This document shows, piece after piece, positions 1 to 6,524 of a DNA stretch of 6,822 bases. Within the stretch, counting starts at the first letter, position 1; every line of letters starts with the position of its first letter. Below the pieces are notes generated by a model. The model saw only the letters and a program-made list of their open reading frames with translations, was not told the origin of the DNA and did no database searches. This stretch comes from an uncultured Holophagaceae bacterium. GTDB lineage: Bacteria; Acidobacteriota; Holophagae; Holophagales; Holophagaceae. The stretch lies in NCBI GenBank assembly GCA_903890595.1, contig CAITBU010000416.1, positions 1 through 6,822 of the forward strand, given 5' to 3'. The position numbers and the translations under genes are program-made.

Positions 1-353
1 CCCGCATGGTCAAAGTGCAGGTGGGTGAGGATGGCCATGGTGATGTCCTCGGGCTTGACGCCCACTGCAGCGAGGCTGGCGTCCAGCAGGCCCCGACCCG
101 CCAGCTTGAAGCGGGCCATGAAGTCGTCGCTCTCCTTGTCACCGTTGCCGTTCTCCACCAGGATCACGTGCTTCTTGCCGTCCACCTCGCCGCGGATGAG
201 CAGACAGTTGGTGGCGAGCAAGATCTGGTTGTCCGCATCGGCGGGATGGACCCGGTTCCACACGGCCTTGGGCACCGTGCCGTACATGGCGCCGCCGTCC
301 AAACGGAAGGTGCCGGCACTGACGAACTGGACATCCCAGGGACCGAGCTGCAT
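1..353 (-). CDS. MBL-fold metallo-hydrolase, N-terminal part (runs off the left edge)
   Basis: The first 117 residues of a metallo-beta-lactamase-fold hydrolase are present; the rest lies outside the window. The reading frame starts at ATG 353 with AAGGAG at 365-360, six bases upstream, a clear ribosome binding site. The fragment shows the family's opening strands (PWDVQFVSAGTF, then GGAMYGTVPKAVW and NCLLIRG) and ends on T-HLHFDH-A at residues 110-117. HLHFDH is the HxHxDH dinuclear metal-binding motif, usually zinc. The GGAM-G-VPK opening followed by HLHFDH resembles MBL proteins often annotated as lactonase-like or YtnP-like. That specificity is not shown here, because the second half carrying the remaining ligands is missing. 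It follows the E1 gene by 29 bases on the same strand, so co-transcription is likely. There is no signal peptide, so it is probably cytoplasmic. The fold is confident; the substrate is unknown. Confidence 0.88.
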   Translation of the reverse strand, partial: MQLGPWDVQFVSAGTFRLDGGAMYGTVPKAVWNRVHPADADNQILLATNCLLIRGEVDGKKHVILVENGNGDKESDDFMARFKLAGRGLLDASLAAVGVKPEDITMAILTHLHFDHA

Positions 354-382
354 GGCGTTCTCCTTCAAGACGGGTTTGGAGC

Positions 383-2443
383 TTAGAACGCCAGCACCTT
401 TTGGGCGGCGGCGTAGACTTTGTCGGTGTTGGGCAGGGTGGCGCGCTCGAGAATGCGGTTGAAGCCGACGGGGGTAAACTCGCTGCCCACGCGGGTCACG
501 GGGGCGTCCAGCCAGGGGAAGCACTCGGAGGCTGCGATGGCCGCTAGCTCCCCGCCGAAGCCGCCGAAGACCTTGTCCTCGTGAGCGATGACCAGGCGGT
601 GGGTCTTCTTCACGGAGCGCACGATGGCCTCCGTGTCCAGGGGGCTCAGGCAGCGCAGGTCAACAACTTCGACGGAGTGACCTTCCTTCTCCAGTCGGGC
701 TGCGGCTTCCAGGGCGAAGTGCACCGGCGTGCCGTAGGCCAGGATGGTGAGGTCCGTACCCGCCCGGCGGACGCGGGCCTTGCCGAAGGGCACGGCGAAG
801 TCCGGGGGTACCACGGCGTGAGCCATCTTGGCGTTGTAGAGGAACTTTGGCTCGAGGTAGAGGGTGGTGCCGCGGCTGCGCAGTGCCGTGCGCAGGAGGC
901 CCGCCGCATCGTCGGCAAAGGCCGGGACGACCACGCGGATGCCCGGGAGGGTGGTGAGCCAGCCCTCCACGTTCTGGGAGTGGTAGAGGCCGCCGCCGAT
1001 GTAGCCACCGGAGGCGATGCGGACGGTGATGTTGGGCGAGAACTGGCCCTTGCTGCGCCAGTAGTCGTGGCTGGTCTCCACGATCTGCTCGGCGGCGGGC
1101 CAGATGTAGTCGGCGAACTCGGCGCCCTCCACCACCACGCGGATCTTGTCATCCAGGCGGGAGAAGCCATTGGCCGTACCCACGATGAAGTCCTCGGCGA
1201 TGGGGCCGTTGAAGACCCGCGCCGAGCCGAACTCCTGCTGGAGGCCCTTGGACACGTTGAAGATGCCGCCCTTCTCCTTGTTGGCCATGTCCTGGCCCCA
1301 GATGAAGGTGTCCGGGTTGTGGCGGAACTCGGCCTTGAGGGTCTGGTTCAGGGCCGTGATGACGCTGATGGTCTCGCCTGTGGCGGTGTGGGTGCCCTCG
1401 GGATACTCCGGCGACACCCAGGCCTCCGGCAGCACGAAGTCGTGGATGCTGGCGGGAGCGGGGGCGGGGGCGGCCATGGCGTGGTCGTGGGCCGCCAGGT
1501 AACGGGCCTGGTTCTCGGTCTCGATGGCCTGCAGCTCGTCTTCACTCAGGCCGTTGGCCAGGCAGTAGGCCCGGAAGCGGGGCAGGGGATCCTGGGCCCG
1601 GGCCGCGGCCCGCTCGGCCTCGTCCCGGTAGAGCTCGTGCCGGTCGCTGTTGGAGTGGCTGCCGATGCGGACGCAGGTGGCGTAGACCATGGCGGGTCCA
1701 GCGCCGGTGCGCACATAGGCCACGGCCTCATCCATGGCCCGGCGGGAGCCGTGGAAGTCCAGCCCGTCGCACTTGATGATCCGCAGGTTCGGGAAGCCGC
1801 TGAAGTTGTCGCAGATGTGCTCGTTGGCGCTCTGGTCCTGCTTGGGCACGGAGATCCCGTAGCCGTTGTCCTGGACCACGAAGATCACCGGCAGCTTCTC
1901 CCGGTCGGCACCGTTGATGCTCTCGAAGCAGTAGCCCTCGGAGAGGGAGGACTCGCCCTGGCTGGTGAACACGATGCTTTCGCGACCGTAGTGCTTCACG
2001 GCCCGGCCCAGGCCTACCGCATGCTGGGTGTGGTTGCCCGTGAGGCTGGAGACGTTCTGGATGCCGATGGAGGGCTTGGCGAAGTGGTTGCTCATGTGGC
2101 GGCCACCGCCCGCCACGTCCGTGTCCTTGGAGATGCCGTTGAGGATGATCTCCTCCGGCGTGATGCCGCCGGCGAGGACCGTGAGCAGGTCCCGGTAGTA
2201 GGGGAAGAGAAAGTCCTGGCTGGCCCGAAAGGTGAGTCCCAGAGCCAGCTGAATGCCGTCGTGGCCAGCACAGGGGGCATGGTAGGACCACCCCAGGGCC
2301 TGCTTCAGGTAGTTGGGGGCCTTGTCGTCCAGGATGCGGCCCAGCTGCATCAGGCCGTACCAGCGGCAGAGGTCCTCCCGGCTCGGGCCGGTCGGCATCA
2401 CCAGGCCTTCAGGGGTCGCTTGCACCGGGTCAGTCATTTCCAA
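383..2443 (-). CDS. Fused alpha/beta E1 component of a 2-oxoacid (branched-chain type) dehydrogenase
   Basis: This is a thiamine-diphosphate-dependent E1 that decarboxylates a 2-oxoacid and passes the acyl group to the lipoyl arm of E2. The 686-residue chain joins two subunits that are often separate. Residues about 20-310 are E1-alpha, with the ThDP/Mg segment G163-E164-S165 to D192-N193 and a loop RIGSHSNSD (259-267) like the regulatory loop of branched-chain E1-alpha. An Ala/Pro linker lies at 323-331. Residues about 355-550 are the E1-beta pyrimidine-binding domain (PIAE 414-417, HSQ 488-490), and about 560-686 are the transketolase C-terminal domain. The length fits single-chain alpha/beta E1 enzymes. 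Branched-chain 2-oxoacid specificity is inferred from resemblance only; pyruvate or mixed specificity cannot be excluded. The canonical GDG/GEG of the ThDP motif reads GES here. The start is TTG 2443 or ATG 2437 (see the RBS entry). No E2 or E3 gene is in the window. It lies 59 bases after the GAF gene. Confidence 0.93.
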   Translation of the reverse strand: MEMTDPVQATPEGLVMPTGPSREDLCRWYGLMQLGRILDDKAPNYLKQALGWSYHAPCAGHDGIQLALGLTFRASQDFLFPYYRDLLTVLAGGITPEEIILNGISKDTDVAGGGRHMSNHFAKPSIGIQNVSSLTGNHTQHAVGLGRAVKHYGRESIVFTSQGESSLSEGYCFESINGADREKLPVIFVVQDNGYGISVPKQDQSANEHICDNFSGFPNLRIIKCDGLDFHGSRRAMDEAVAYVRTGAGPAMVYATCVRIGSHSNSDRHELYRDEAERAAARAQDPLPRFRAYCLANGLSEDELQAIETENQARYLAAHDHAMAAPAPAPASIHDFVLPEAWVSPEYPEGTHTATGETISVITALNQTLKAEFRHNPDTFIWGQDMANKEKGGIFNVSKGLQQEFGSARVFNGPIAEDFIVGTANGFSRLDDKIRVVVEGAEFADYIWPAAEQIVETSHDYWRSKGQFSPNITVRIASGGYIGGGLYHSQNVEGWLTTLPGIRVVVPAFADDAAGLLRTALRSRGTTLYLEPKFLYNAKMAHAVVPPDFAVPFGKARVRRAGTDLTILAYGTPVHFALEAAARLEKEGHSVEVVDLRCLSPLDTEAIVRSVKKTHRLVIAHEDKVFGGFGGELAAIAASECFPWLDAPVTRVGSEFTPVGFNRILERATLPNTDKVYAAAQKVLAF

Positions 2444-2447
2444 GATT

Positions 2448-2454
2448 CACCTCC
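2448..2454 (-). promoter_or_regulatory. Ribosome binding site of the E1 gene, inside a 12-bp palindrome
   Basis: On the minus strand GGAGGTG (2454-2448) is a strong Shine-Dalgarno match. From the end of GGAGG there are six bases to TTG 2443 but twelve to ATG 2437, so spacing favours the TTG start, giving the first residues M-E-M-T-D. ATG 2437 is the alternative and would remove two residues. The site is part of the perfect palindrome CACCTGGAGGTG (2448-2459), which could form a small hairpin over the ribosome site. Whether that hairpin forms is inference. Confidence 0.6.
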
Positions 2455-2502
2455 AGGTGCAGGTCTGCGCCAGCAGGAGGCGCGGCAGCCATCAAACGTT
2501 GG

Positions 2503-3579
2503 TCAGCCAAGGTTCCACACCAGGGGCGACCCCTCGCGATGGGCTTCCGTGAAGGCCTTGGCGGTACGGCGAAGGGCAGAGCCCAGCGTCATGTCCTTGC
2601 CATCCGGGAACCACAGGGTGGCCCCGGTGGGGTGCACCCCCAGGGTCTCCTGCAGGCGTCCCAGAATGGTCGCCACCCCCGCCTCGGAGGTGTGCGGGAG
2701 GACAAGCAGGTACTGATCCGCTGACAGCTCCACCAGCAGGTCTTCGCCCCGCAGGAGGGCCATCGCCTTGGCAAAGCCCTTCTTGGTGCCGACCTGCATG
2801 GGCTGGGACCACAGGGCCATGCCCAGGGGCTCCCGACGCCGTCGGGCCATGAACAGCGCAGGTTTCATCCAAACCTCGAGGTAGCGCCGATTGGGCAAGC
2901 CGGAACGGGTGCTCTGCAGGGTGCTGTCCTCCACGATGGCGCTGCTCAGCTCCAGGGCCTCCATGGCCGCCCGCAGCTCCCCCTTCAGATGCTCGGTCTC
3001 GAGGGCCCGTGCCATGAGGCAGGCCATGGCCTTGACGAGGGCCAGCTCGGTGCGGGTGAAGGCCTTGGTCCCATGATGCTGAACGCAGAGGGTACCCATG
3101 GGCTCACCCTTGACCTCGATGGCCACGCCCAGGTAGGCCTTGATGCCCAGTTCCAGCCAGCCGGTGCTGCGGGACCAGCGGGGCTCGGTGGCAGCGTTGC
3201 GGATGACCAGCGGGCGCTCCGGGTGGGCCAGGAGCGCAGGACAGAAGCCCTTCTCGGGTGCATGGAAGACTGGGGCCATGTCGCCCCGGGGCCCCACGGC
3301 CCACCAGAACACCTCGTAGCCCAGGGGCGTGACCCGCGTGAGCAACGCTCGGTCCACGCGCAGGGCCCGCACCAGCAGTGAGAGGCCGTGCTCGAAGAGG
3401 TGAGCCGGGTTCGCCTGGCTGGCCTGGAGCAGGGTCGCCAGGGCCGCCAGATGACCCGGCGGGGCCGAGCTGCGGCGAACGGTGCGGGTTACCCCATGGG
3501 AAGCTCCGGGCGTTTCCTCCAGATTGCCGGGGTTTCCCAGCGGTGCAAGGTCAGAAATGCCCGGGAACGAAACTACCAA
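2503..3579 (-). CDS. GAF-domain protein with a degenerate GGDEF-like C-terminal domain
   Basis: This is a soluble sensor-like protein of 358 residues. Residues about 44-195 read as a GAF domain, ending in the typical YLGVAIEVKGEPMGTLCVQ strand pair and the AFTRTELALVKAMA helix. A helical linker (about 190-222) follows. Residues about 224-353 align by eye with a GGDEF (diguanylate cyclase) domain: GLPNRRYLE (227-235) matches the usual GLPNRR opening, and LLVELSADQYLLVLPHT matches the region around the active site. The GGDEF signature itself reads SADQY (286-290), and the metal/GTP segment after the first strand (normally D-x-D-x-F-K) reads WSQPMQ. Catalysis is therefore very unlikely; a binding or scaffolding role is inference. 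No in-frame ATG occurs before residue 101, so the start is probably TTG 3579. That start overlaps the nfu stop by 7 bases and has no visible Shine-Dalgarno, which fits translational coupling. The GAF ligand is unknown. Confidence 0.8.
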   Translation of the reverse strand: MVVSFPGISDLAPLGNPGNLEETPGASHGVTRTVRRSSAPPGHLAALATLLQASQANPAHLFEHGLSLLVRALRVDRALLTRVTPLGYEVFWWAVGPRGDMAPVFHAPEKGFCPALLAHPERPLVIRNAATEPRWSRSTGWLELGIKAYLGVAIEVKGEPMGTLCVQHHGTKAFTRTELALVKAMACLMARALETEHLKGELRAAMEALELSSAIVEDSTLQSTRSGLPNRRYLEVWMKPALFMARRRREPLGMALWSQPMQVGTKKGFAKAMALLRGEDLLVELSADQYLLVLPHTSEAGVATILGRLQETLGVHPTGATLWFPDGKDMTLGSALRRTAKAFTEAHREGSPLVWNLG

Positions 3580-4118
3580 CTGATGACCCGGATGCTGGGA
3601 CTCACCTCAGCCTGCAGCAGGCTCTCGATGAAGTGGAGGGTACCCGTCGTGGAAGACGGACAGGACCCGCAGGCCCCGTGGTAGCTGATCTCCAGGGTCT
3701 GGCCATCGAAGGAGATGACCTCCAGACCCCCGCCATCGCCAGCGAGACCAGGACGCACGCGGCTGTCCAAAATCTTGTTGATCTGCTCCAGGGTGGCGTC
3801 AGCCTCTCCACCGGGAGTCTGCGCCCCGGCCTCGCCAGTGGCGTCTTCGGGCAGACGCAGGTCCTCGATGGCTTCGCAGATGGGATCGATGAGGTCGCTC
3901 CAGTCGGCGGAGGGTTCCTTGTTCACCGTGACGAACCGGTCCATGTAGAAGACAGACGTGATCTTCCCGATGGCAAAGAGGCAGGACCCCAGCGGGTCTC
4001 CGACGGCGGCGCCGAAGTCCTTAAAGGAGCGGGAGCCCCCCTTGAGCAGGGCTGGGTTGACCAGGAACTTCAGCGCGTCCGGGTTGGGCGTTGGCTCGAT
4101 GTTGATGACCTTGGGCAT
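3573..4118 (-). CDS. Nfu-type iron-sulfur cluster carrier protein
   Basis: This 181-residue protein is a cytoplasmic Fe-S scaffold or carrier that holds a cluster and hands it to apo-enzymes. Residues 1 to about 88 are an Nfu N-terminal domain, recognisable from EPTPNPDALKFLVNP (8-22) and the SRSF motif. Residues about 106-178 are a NifU C-terminal domain, with RPGLAGDGGGLEV (122-134) and the cluster-binding C150-G-S-C153. A charged, Gly-rich linker joins the two. The architecture is that of mitochondrial-type NFU1 and not of E. coli NfuA, whose N-terminus is an A-type domain. ATG 4118 is chosen because the family sequence begins here and GGGAG lies six bases upstream. The frame stays open far upstream only because it runs antisense through the neighbouring SDR gene. 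It is the first gene of the leftward cluster. In other organisms Nfu supports lipoyl synthase, which would suit the neighbouring E1. Confidence 0.93.
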   Translation of the reverse strand: MPKVINIEPTPNPDALKFLVNPALLKGGSRSFKDFGAAVGDPLGSCLFAIGKITSVFYMDRFVTVNKEPSADWSDLIDPICEAIEDLRLPEDATGEAGAQTPGGEADATLEQINKILDSRVRPGLAGDGGGLEVISFDGQTLEISYHGACGSCPSSTTGTLHFIESLLQAEVSPSIRVISW

Positions 4119-4178
4119 GCGGGACTCCCGACAAAGTTTACCAAATTCGTCAGGTAATTGGCGGTACATAATCTTTAG
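4119..4178. promoter_or_regulatory. Divergent promoter region between nfu and the SDR gene
   Basis: These 60 bases are noticeably more AT-rich than the flanking genes and must carry the start signals of both divergent transcripts unless promoters lie inside the genes. On the plus strand CATAAT (4167-4172) differs from the sigma-70 -10 box at one position. There is no good -35 at 16-18 bases (TTCGTC at 4146-4151 is weak). If that box is used, transcription would begin at about 4179, on the first ATG of the SDR gene. I see no convincing -10/-35 pair for nfu and no known operator. Confidence 0.3.
4120..4130 (-). promoter_or_regulatory. Ribosome binding site of nfu, inside an 11-bp palindrome
   Basis: On the minus strand GGGAG (4129-4125) sits six bases before ATG 4118 and supports that start. 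It is enclosed in CGGGA-C-TCCCG (plus-strand reading), a palindrome with 5-bp arms and a single central base. As RNA it could pair only after opening one or two inner pairs, so any effect on translation is speculative. It still resembles the arrangement at the E1 ribosome binding site. Confidence 0.4.
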
Positions 4179-5669
4179 ATGGCCCGACCCGTTGGCGCAG
4201 TGTTCATGGATCCCGGCAAGCCCCTCGTGCTCGTCACGGGTGCCACTGGCTATATCGGTGGTCGCCTGGTGCCGCGGCTGCTGGCCGAGGGGTATCGGGT
4301 GCGCTGCATGGCCCGCAACCCCAGCCGCCTGGAGGGTCGCCACTGGCCCGGTGTGGAACTGGTGAAGGGTGACGTGGAGAATCCCGACACGCTGGCGGAT
4401 GCGCTCCAGGGTGTCACCCAGGCCTACTACCTCATTCATGCCATGGGCGAGGACCGCCCGGACTTCCGCGGACGGGACCTGCGCCAGGCTGAGACCTTCG
4501 GGCAGGCCTGCGCCAAGGCCGGTGTCCGCAGAATCATCTACCTCGGTGGGTTGGGTGATCCCAAAGGCCACCGCAGTGATCACCTGGCCAGCCGGCAGGA
4601 GGTGGGTACCGCCCTGGGTAGCGCCGGTGTCCCCGTGCTGGAGTTCCGCGCGGCGGTCATTGTGGGGAGCGGCAGTGCCAGCTTCGAGATGATCCGCCAC
4701 CTGACGGAGCGCCTGCCCATCATGGTCACACCCCGCTGGGTGAACACGCGCTGCCAGCCCATCGGCGTGCGGGATGTGCTGGCCTACCTCACGGAGTCCA
4801 TCGCCCACCCGGATGTCGCGGGCATCTTCGAGATTGGCGGCCGCGACATCCTGGAGTACCGGGAGATGATGCTGATCTATGCGGAGGCCCGAGGTCTGCG
4901 CCGCATCATCATTCCCATGAATGTGCCGCTGCCGGGCCTGTCCATCCTGTGGGTGGACCTGGTGACGCCCATCCCGGTGGCGCTGGCGGGTCCTCTGGTG
5001 GAGGGCATGAGCACCGAGGTGGTGGTGAAGGATGCCCGTGCCCTGGAGGTCTTCCGGGTGCGGCCCATGAGCTACCGGGAGGCCCTGGACCTGGCCCTGC
5101 AGCGCCTGGACGAGGATGGCGTGGAGACCACCTGGGCCTCCAGCATGGCGGGCGAACCCGAGGGGGCGGCCCTGGGTGCTCATGAGGGCATGCTGCTCGA
5201 GCGCCACCAGCGCCTCGTGAAGGCACCCCCCCATGAGGTCTTCCGCGTGTTCTGCGCCCTGGGCGGGGAGAACGGGTGGCCTGCTGGCAACTGGCTCTGG
5301 CAGATCCGGGGCCTGCTCGACCGCGCCTTTGGCAGCGTGGGCATGCGCCGGGGCCGGCGCCACCCCCGTGAGCTGCGGGTGGGCGATCCCGTGGACTTCT
5401 GGCGCGTGGAAGCCCTGGAGGAAAATCGGCTGCTGCGGCTGCGGGCCGAGATGAAGGTGAACGGCGATGCCTGGCTGCAGTTCACGGTGCGGCCGGAGGG
5501 CGACGGCTCCCGCCTGGAGCAGATCGCCTTCTTCGAGCCCCACGGCCTGCTGGGCCTCCTCTACTGGTACTCCGTGCTGCCCTTCCACCTCTTCGTCTTC
5601 CCGGGGATGATCCGGACCCTCAAGCGGCGCGCCGAGGCCGCCGCCGCCGAGCTTGGCCGGAAGCCATGA
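4179..5669 (+). CDS. NAD(P)-binding atypical SDR fused to a C-terminal DUF2867 domain
   Basis: This 496-residue two-domain protein has unknown substrate. Residues about 15-310 are a Rossmann-fold short-chain dehydrogenase/NmrA-like domain: VLVTGATGYIGGRL (17-30) carries the glycine-rich dinucleotide loop, R46 follows strand 2 (typical of NADP preference), and KGDVENPDTL (63-72) is the usual adenine-contact strand. The classical YxxxK catalytic pair is not evident (the region reads SDHLASRQEVG), so it belongs with atypical SDRs. Residues about 345-485 match DUF2867, with NGWPAGNWLWQIRGLLDRAFG and the hydrophobic LLGLLYWYSVLPFHLFVFPGM near the end. This fusion is a known architecture without assigned function. 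Two starts are possible: ATG 4179, or ATG 4206 (residue 10), which leaves the usual short leader before the Rossmann strand. Neither has a visible Shine-Dalgarno. The stop overlaps the next start as ATGA, so the two genes are translationally coupled. Confidence 0.85.
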   Translation: MARPVGAVFMDPGKPLVLVTGATGYIGGRLVPRLLAEGYRVRCMARNPSRLEGRHWPGVELVKGDVENPDTLADALQGVTQAYYLIHAMGEDRPDFRGRDLRQAETFGQACAKAGVRRIIYLGGLGDPKGHRSDHLASRQEVGTALGSAGVPVLEFRAAVIVGSGSASFEMIRHLTERLPIMVTPRWVNTRCQPIGVRDVLAYLTESIAHPDVAGIFEIGGRDILEYREMMLIYAEARGLRRIIIPMNVPLPGLSILWVDLVTPIPVALAGPLVEGMSTEVVVKDARALEVFRVRPMSYREALDLALQRLDEDGVETTWASSMAGEPEGAALGAHEGMLLERHQRLVKAPPHEVFRVFCALGGENGWPAGNWLWQIRGLLDRAFGSVGMRRGRRHPRELRVGDPVDFWRVEALEENRLLRLRAEMKVNGDAWLQFTVRPEGDGSRLEQIAFFEPHGLLGLLYWYSVLPFHLFVFPGMIRTLKRRAEAAAAELGRKP

Positions 5670-6511
5670 TCCAGGCCCAGCGCACGGCCTGCCTGAGTGC
5701 GGCCCAGGCCGGGGCCGAGGTGCTGCTCCGGTACTTCCGCAAGCTGGAGCCCGGCGCCATCACCGAGAAGACCAAGAACGACTACGTGAGCAACGCTGAC
5801 CGCGAGGCCGAAGCCGCCATCCGCGCCGAGCTGGCCAGCCGCTTCCCGGACTACGGTTTCCTGGGGGAAGAGGGTGGTTATATCGTGGGCGCGGCCGGCG
5901 ACGAGGGCGGGTTCACCCCGACCGAGTCGCGGGGGCCCGAAGGGACGGGCGGTCCCCCCGGACAGCATCGTTGGATTGTGGATCCCCTGGACGGCACCCT
6001 GAACTTCATCCAGGGCTTTCCCCACTGGTGCGTCTCCGTGGCGCTATGGGATGCGGCAGGCCCCGTGGCCGGGTGCATCCTGGATCCCCTGCGCGGGGAC
6101 TGCTTCCTGGCGGCGCGGGGCCAGGGGGCCACCTGGAATGACCAGCCCATGCACGTCTCGCAGCAGGCGGGCCTGGACGGGGCCTTCCTGGCCACGGGCT
6201 TTGCCTTTCAGCTGGGCGAGCGCTGGCCCCACTTCAATGCTGCCCTGGGCCGGGTCTTCCCCCGGGCCAAGGGCCTCCGCCGCGCCGGCAGCGCCGCCCT
6301 GGACCTGGCCCACGTGGCCTGCGGCATCTTCGATGGCTTCTTCGAGCTGGGCCTCAAGCCCTGGGACATCGCCGCCGGAGCCCTGCTCGTCCTGGAAGCC
6401 GGAGGCACCATCACCGACTGGGAAGGCCGCCAAGACTGGTTCCAAACCGGCAACCTCGTCACCGGCCCACCCGGCGTCGCACCTGAGCTTTTAGACGCAC
6501 TTAGGGGCTAA
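5666..6511 (+). CDS. Inositol monophosphatase family phosphatase (SuhB/IMPase-like)
   Basis: This 281-residue Mg-dependent, lithium-sensitive-type phosphomonoesterase acts on inositol phosphates or related small phosphates; the substrate cannot be told from sequence. The motifs are in order: VSNADREAE (41-49), G67-E68-E69, WIVDPLDGT (103-111) with metal ligands D106 and D109, a GLRRAGSAALDLAHVA core (203-218), and WDIAAG (233-238) with D234. All expected metal ligands are present, so it should be active. The unusual part is a Gly/Pro-rich stretch (about residues 71-101) between GEE and WIVDPLDG, about 18-20 residues longer than in human IMPase or E. coli SuhB as I recall them. Its DNA contains two adjacent inverted repeats. 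The start ATG overlaps the SDR stop by 4 bases and has only weak GGAA upstream, which indicates coupling to the SDR gene. It ends 14 bases before the large palindrome. Confidence 0.92.
   Translation: MIQAQRTACLSAAQAGAEVLLRYFRKLEPGAITEKTKNDYVSNADREAEAAIRAELASRFPDYGFLGEEGGYIVGAAGDEGGFTPTESRGPEGTGGPPGQHRWIVDPLDGTLNFIQGFPHWCVSVALWDAAGPVAGCILDPLRGDCFLAARGQGATWNDQPMHVSQQAGLDGAFLATGFAFQLGERWPHFNAALGRVFPRAKGLRRAGSAALDLAHVACGIFDGFFELGLKPWDIAAGALLVLEAGGTITDWEGRQDWFQTGNLVTGPPGVAPELLDALRG
5916..5956. repeat. Pair of adjacent inverted repeats inside the phosphatase insertion
   Basis: CCCCGAC (5916-5922) faces GTCG-C-GGGG (5926-5934) across a 3-base loop with one bulged C, and GGGAC (5942-5946) faces GTCCC (5952-5956) across five bases. 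Both lie in the in-frame extra segment of the IMPase gene. This could be a small palindromic element inserted within a reading frame, or just GC-rich linker DNA. One copy cannot decide. Confidence 0.35.
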
Positions 6512-6524
6512 AAGCAACTGATTT

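Noticed and set aside
6..386. Plus-strand open frames at the left edge
   Set aside because: They are antisense to the MBL-fold gene, which has a good start, a ribosome binding site and the HxHxDH motif.
2467..2483. Small hairpin GCGCC/GGCGC between the GAF and E1 genes as an attenuator or terminator
   Set aside because: It has only five base pairs in GC-rich DNA and no T run follows on the minus strand.
581..2716. A 711-codon open frame on the plus strand across the E1 gene
   Set aside because: It is antisense to a clearly recognisable E1 enzyme. Its translation is low-complexity (G, V, A, H, D-rich) with no domain, as expected from GC-biased codons read on the opposite strand.
4138..4157. 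Inverted repeat TTACC...GGTAA in the divergent spacer as an operator
   Set aside because: The 5-bp arms, 10 bases apart, are short enough to be chance, and they match no regulator site I recognise.
4119..5588. Upstream extension of the nfu frame to 671 codons
   Set aside because: The extension runs antisense through the SDR-DUF2867 gene, has composition typical of a reverse shadow, and the Nfu family sequence begins at ATG 4118 with its own ribosome binding site.
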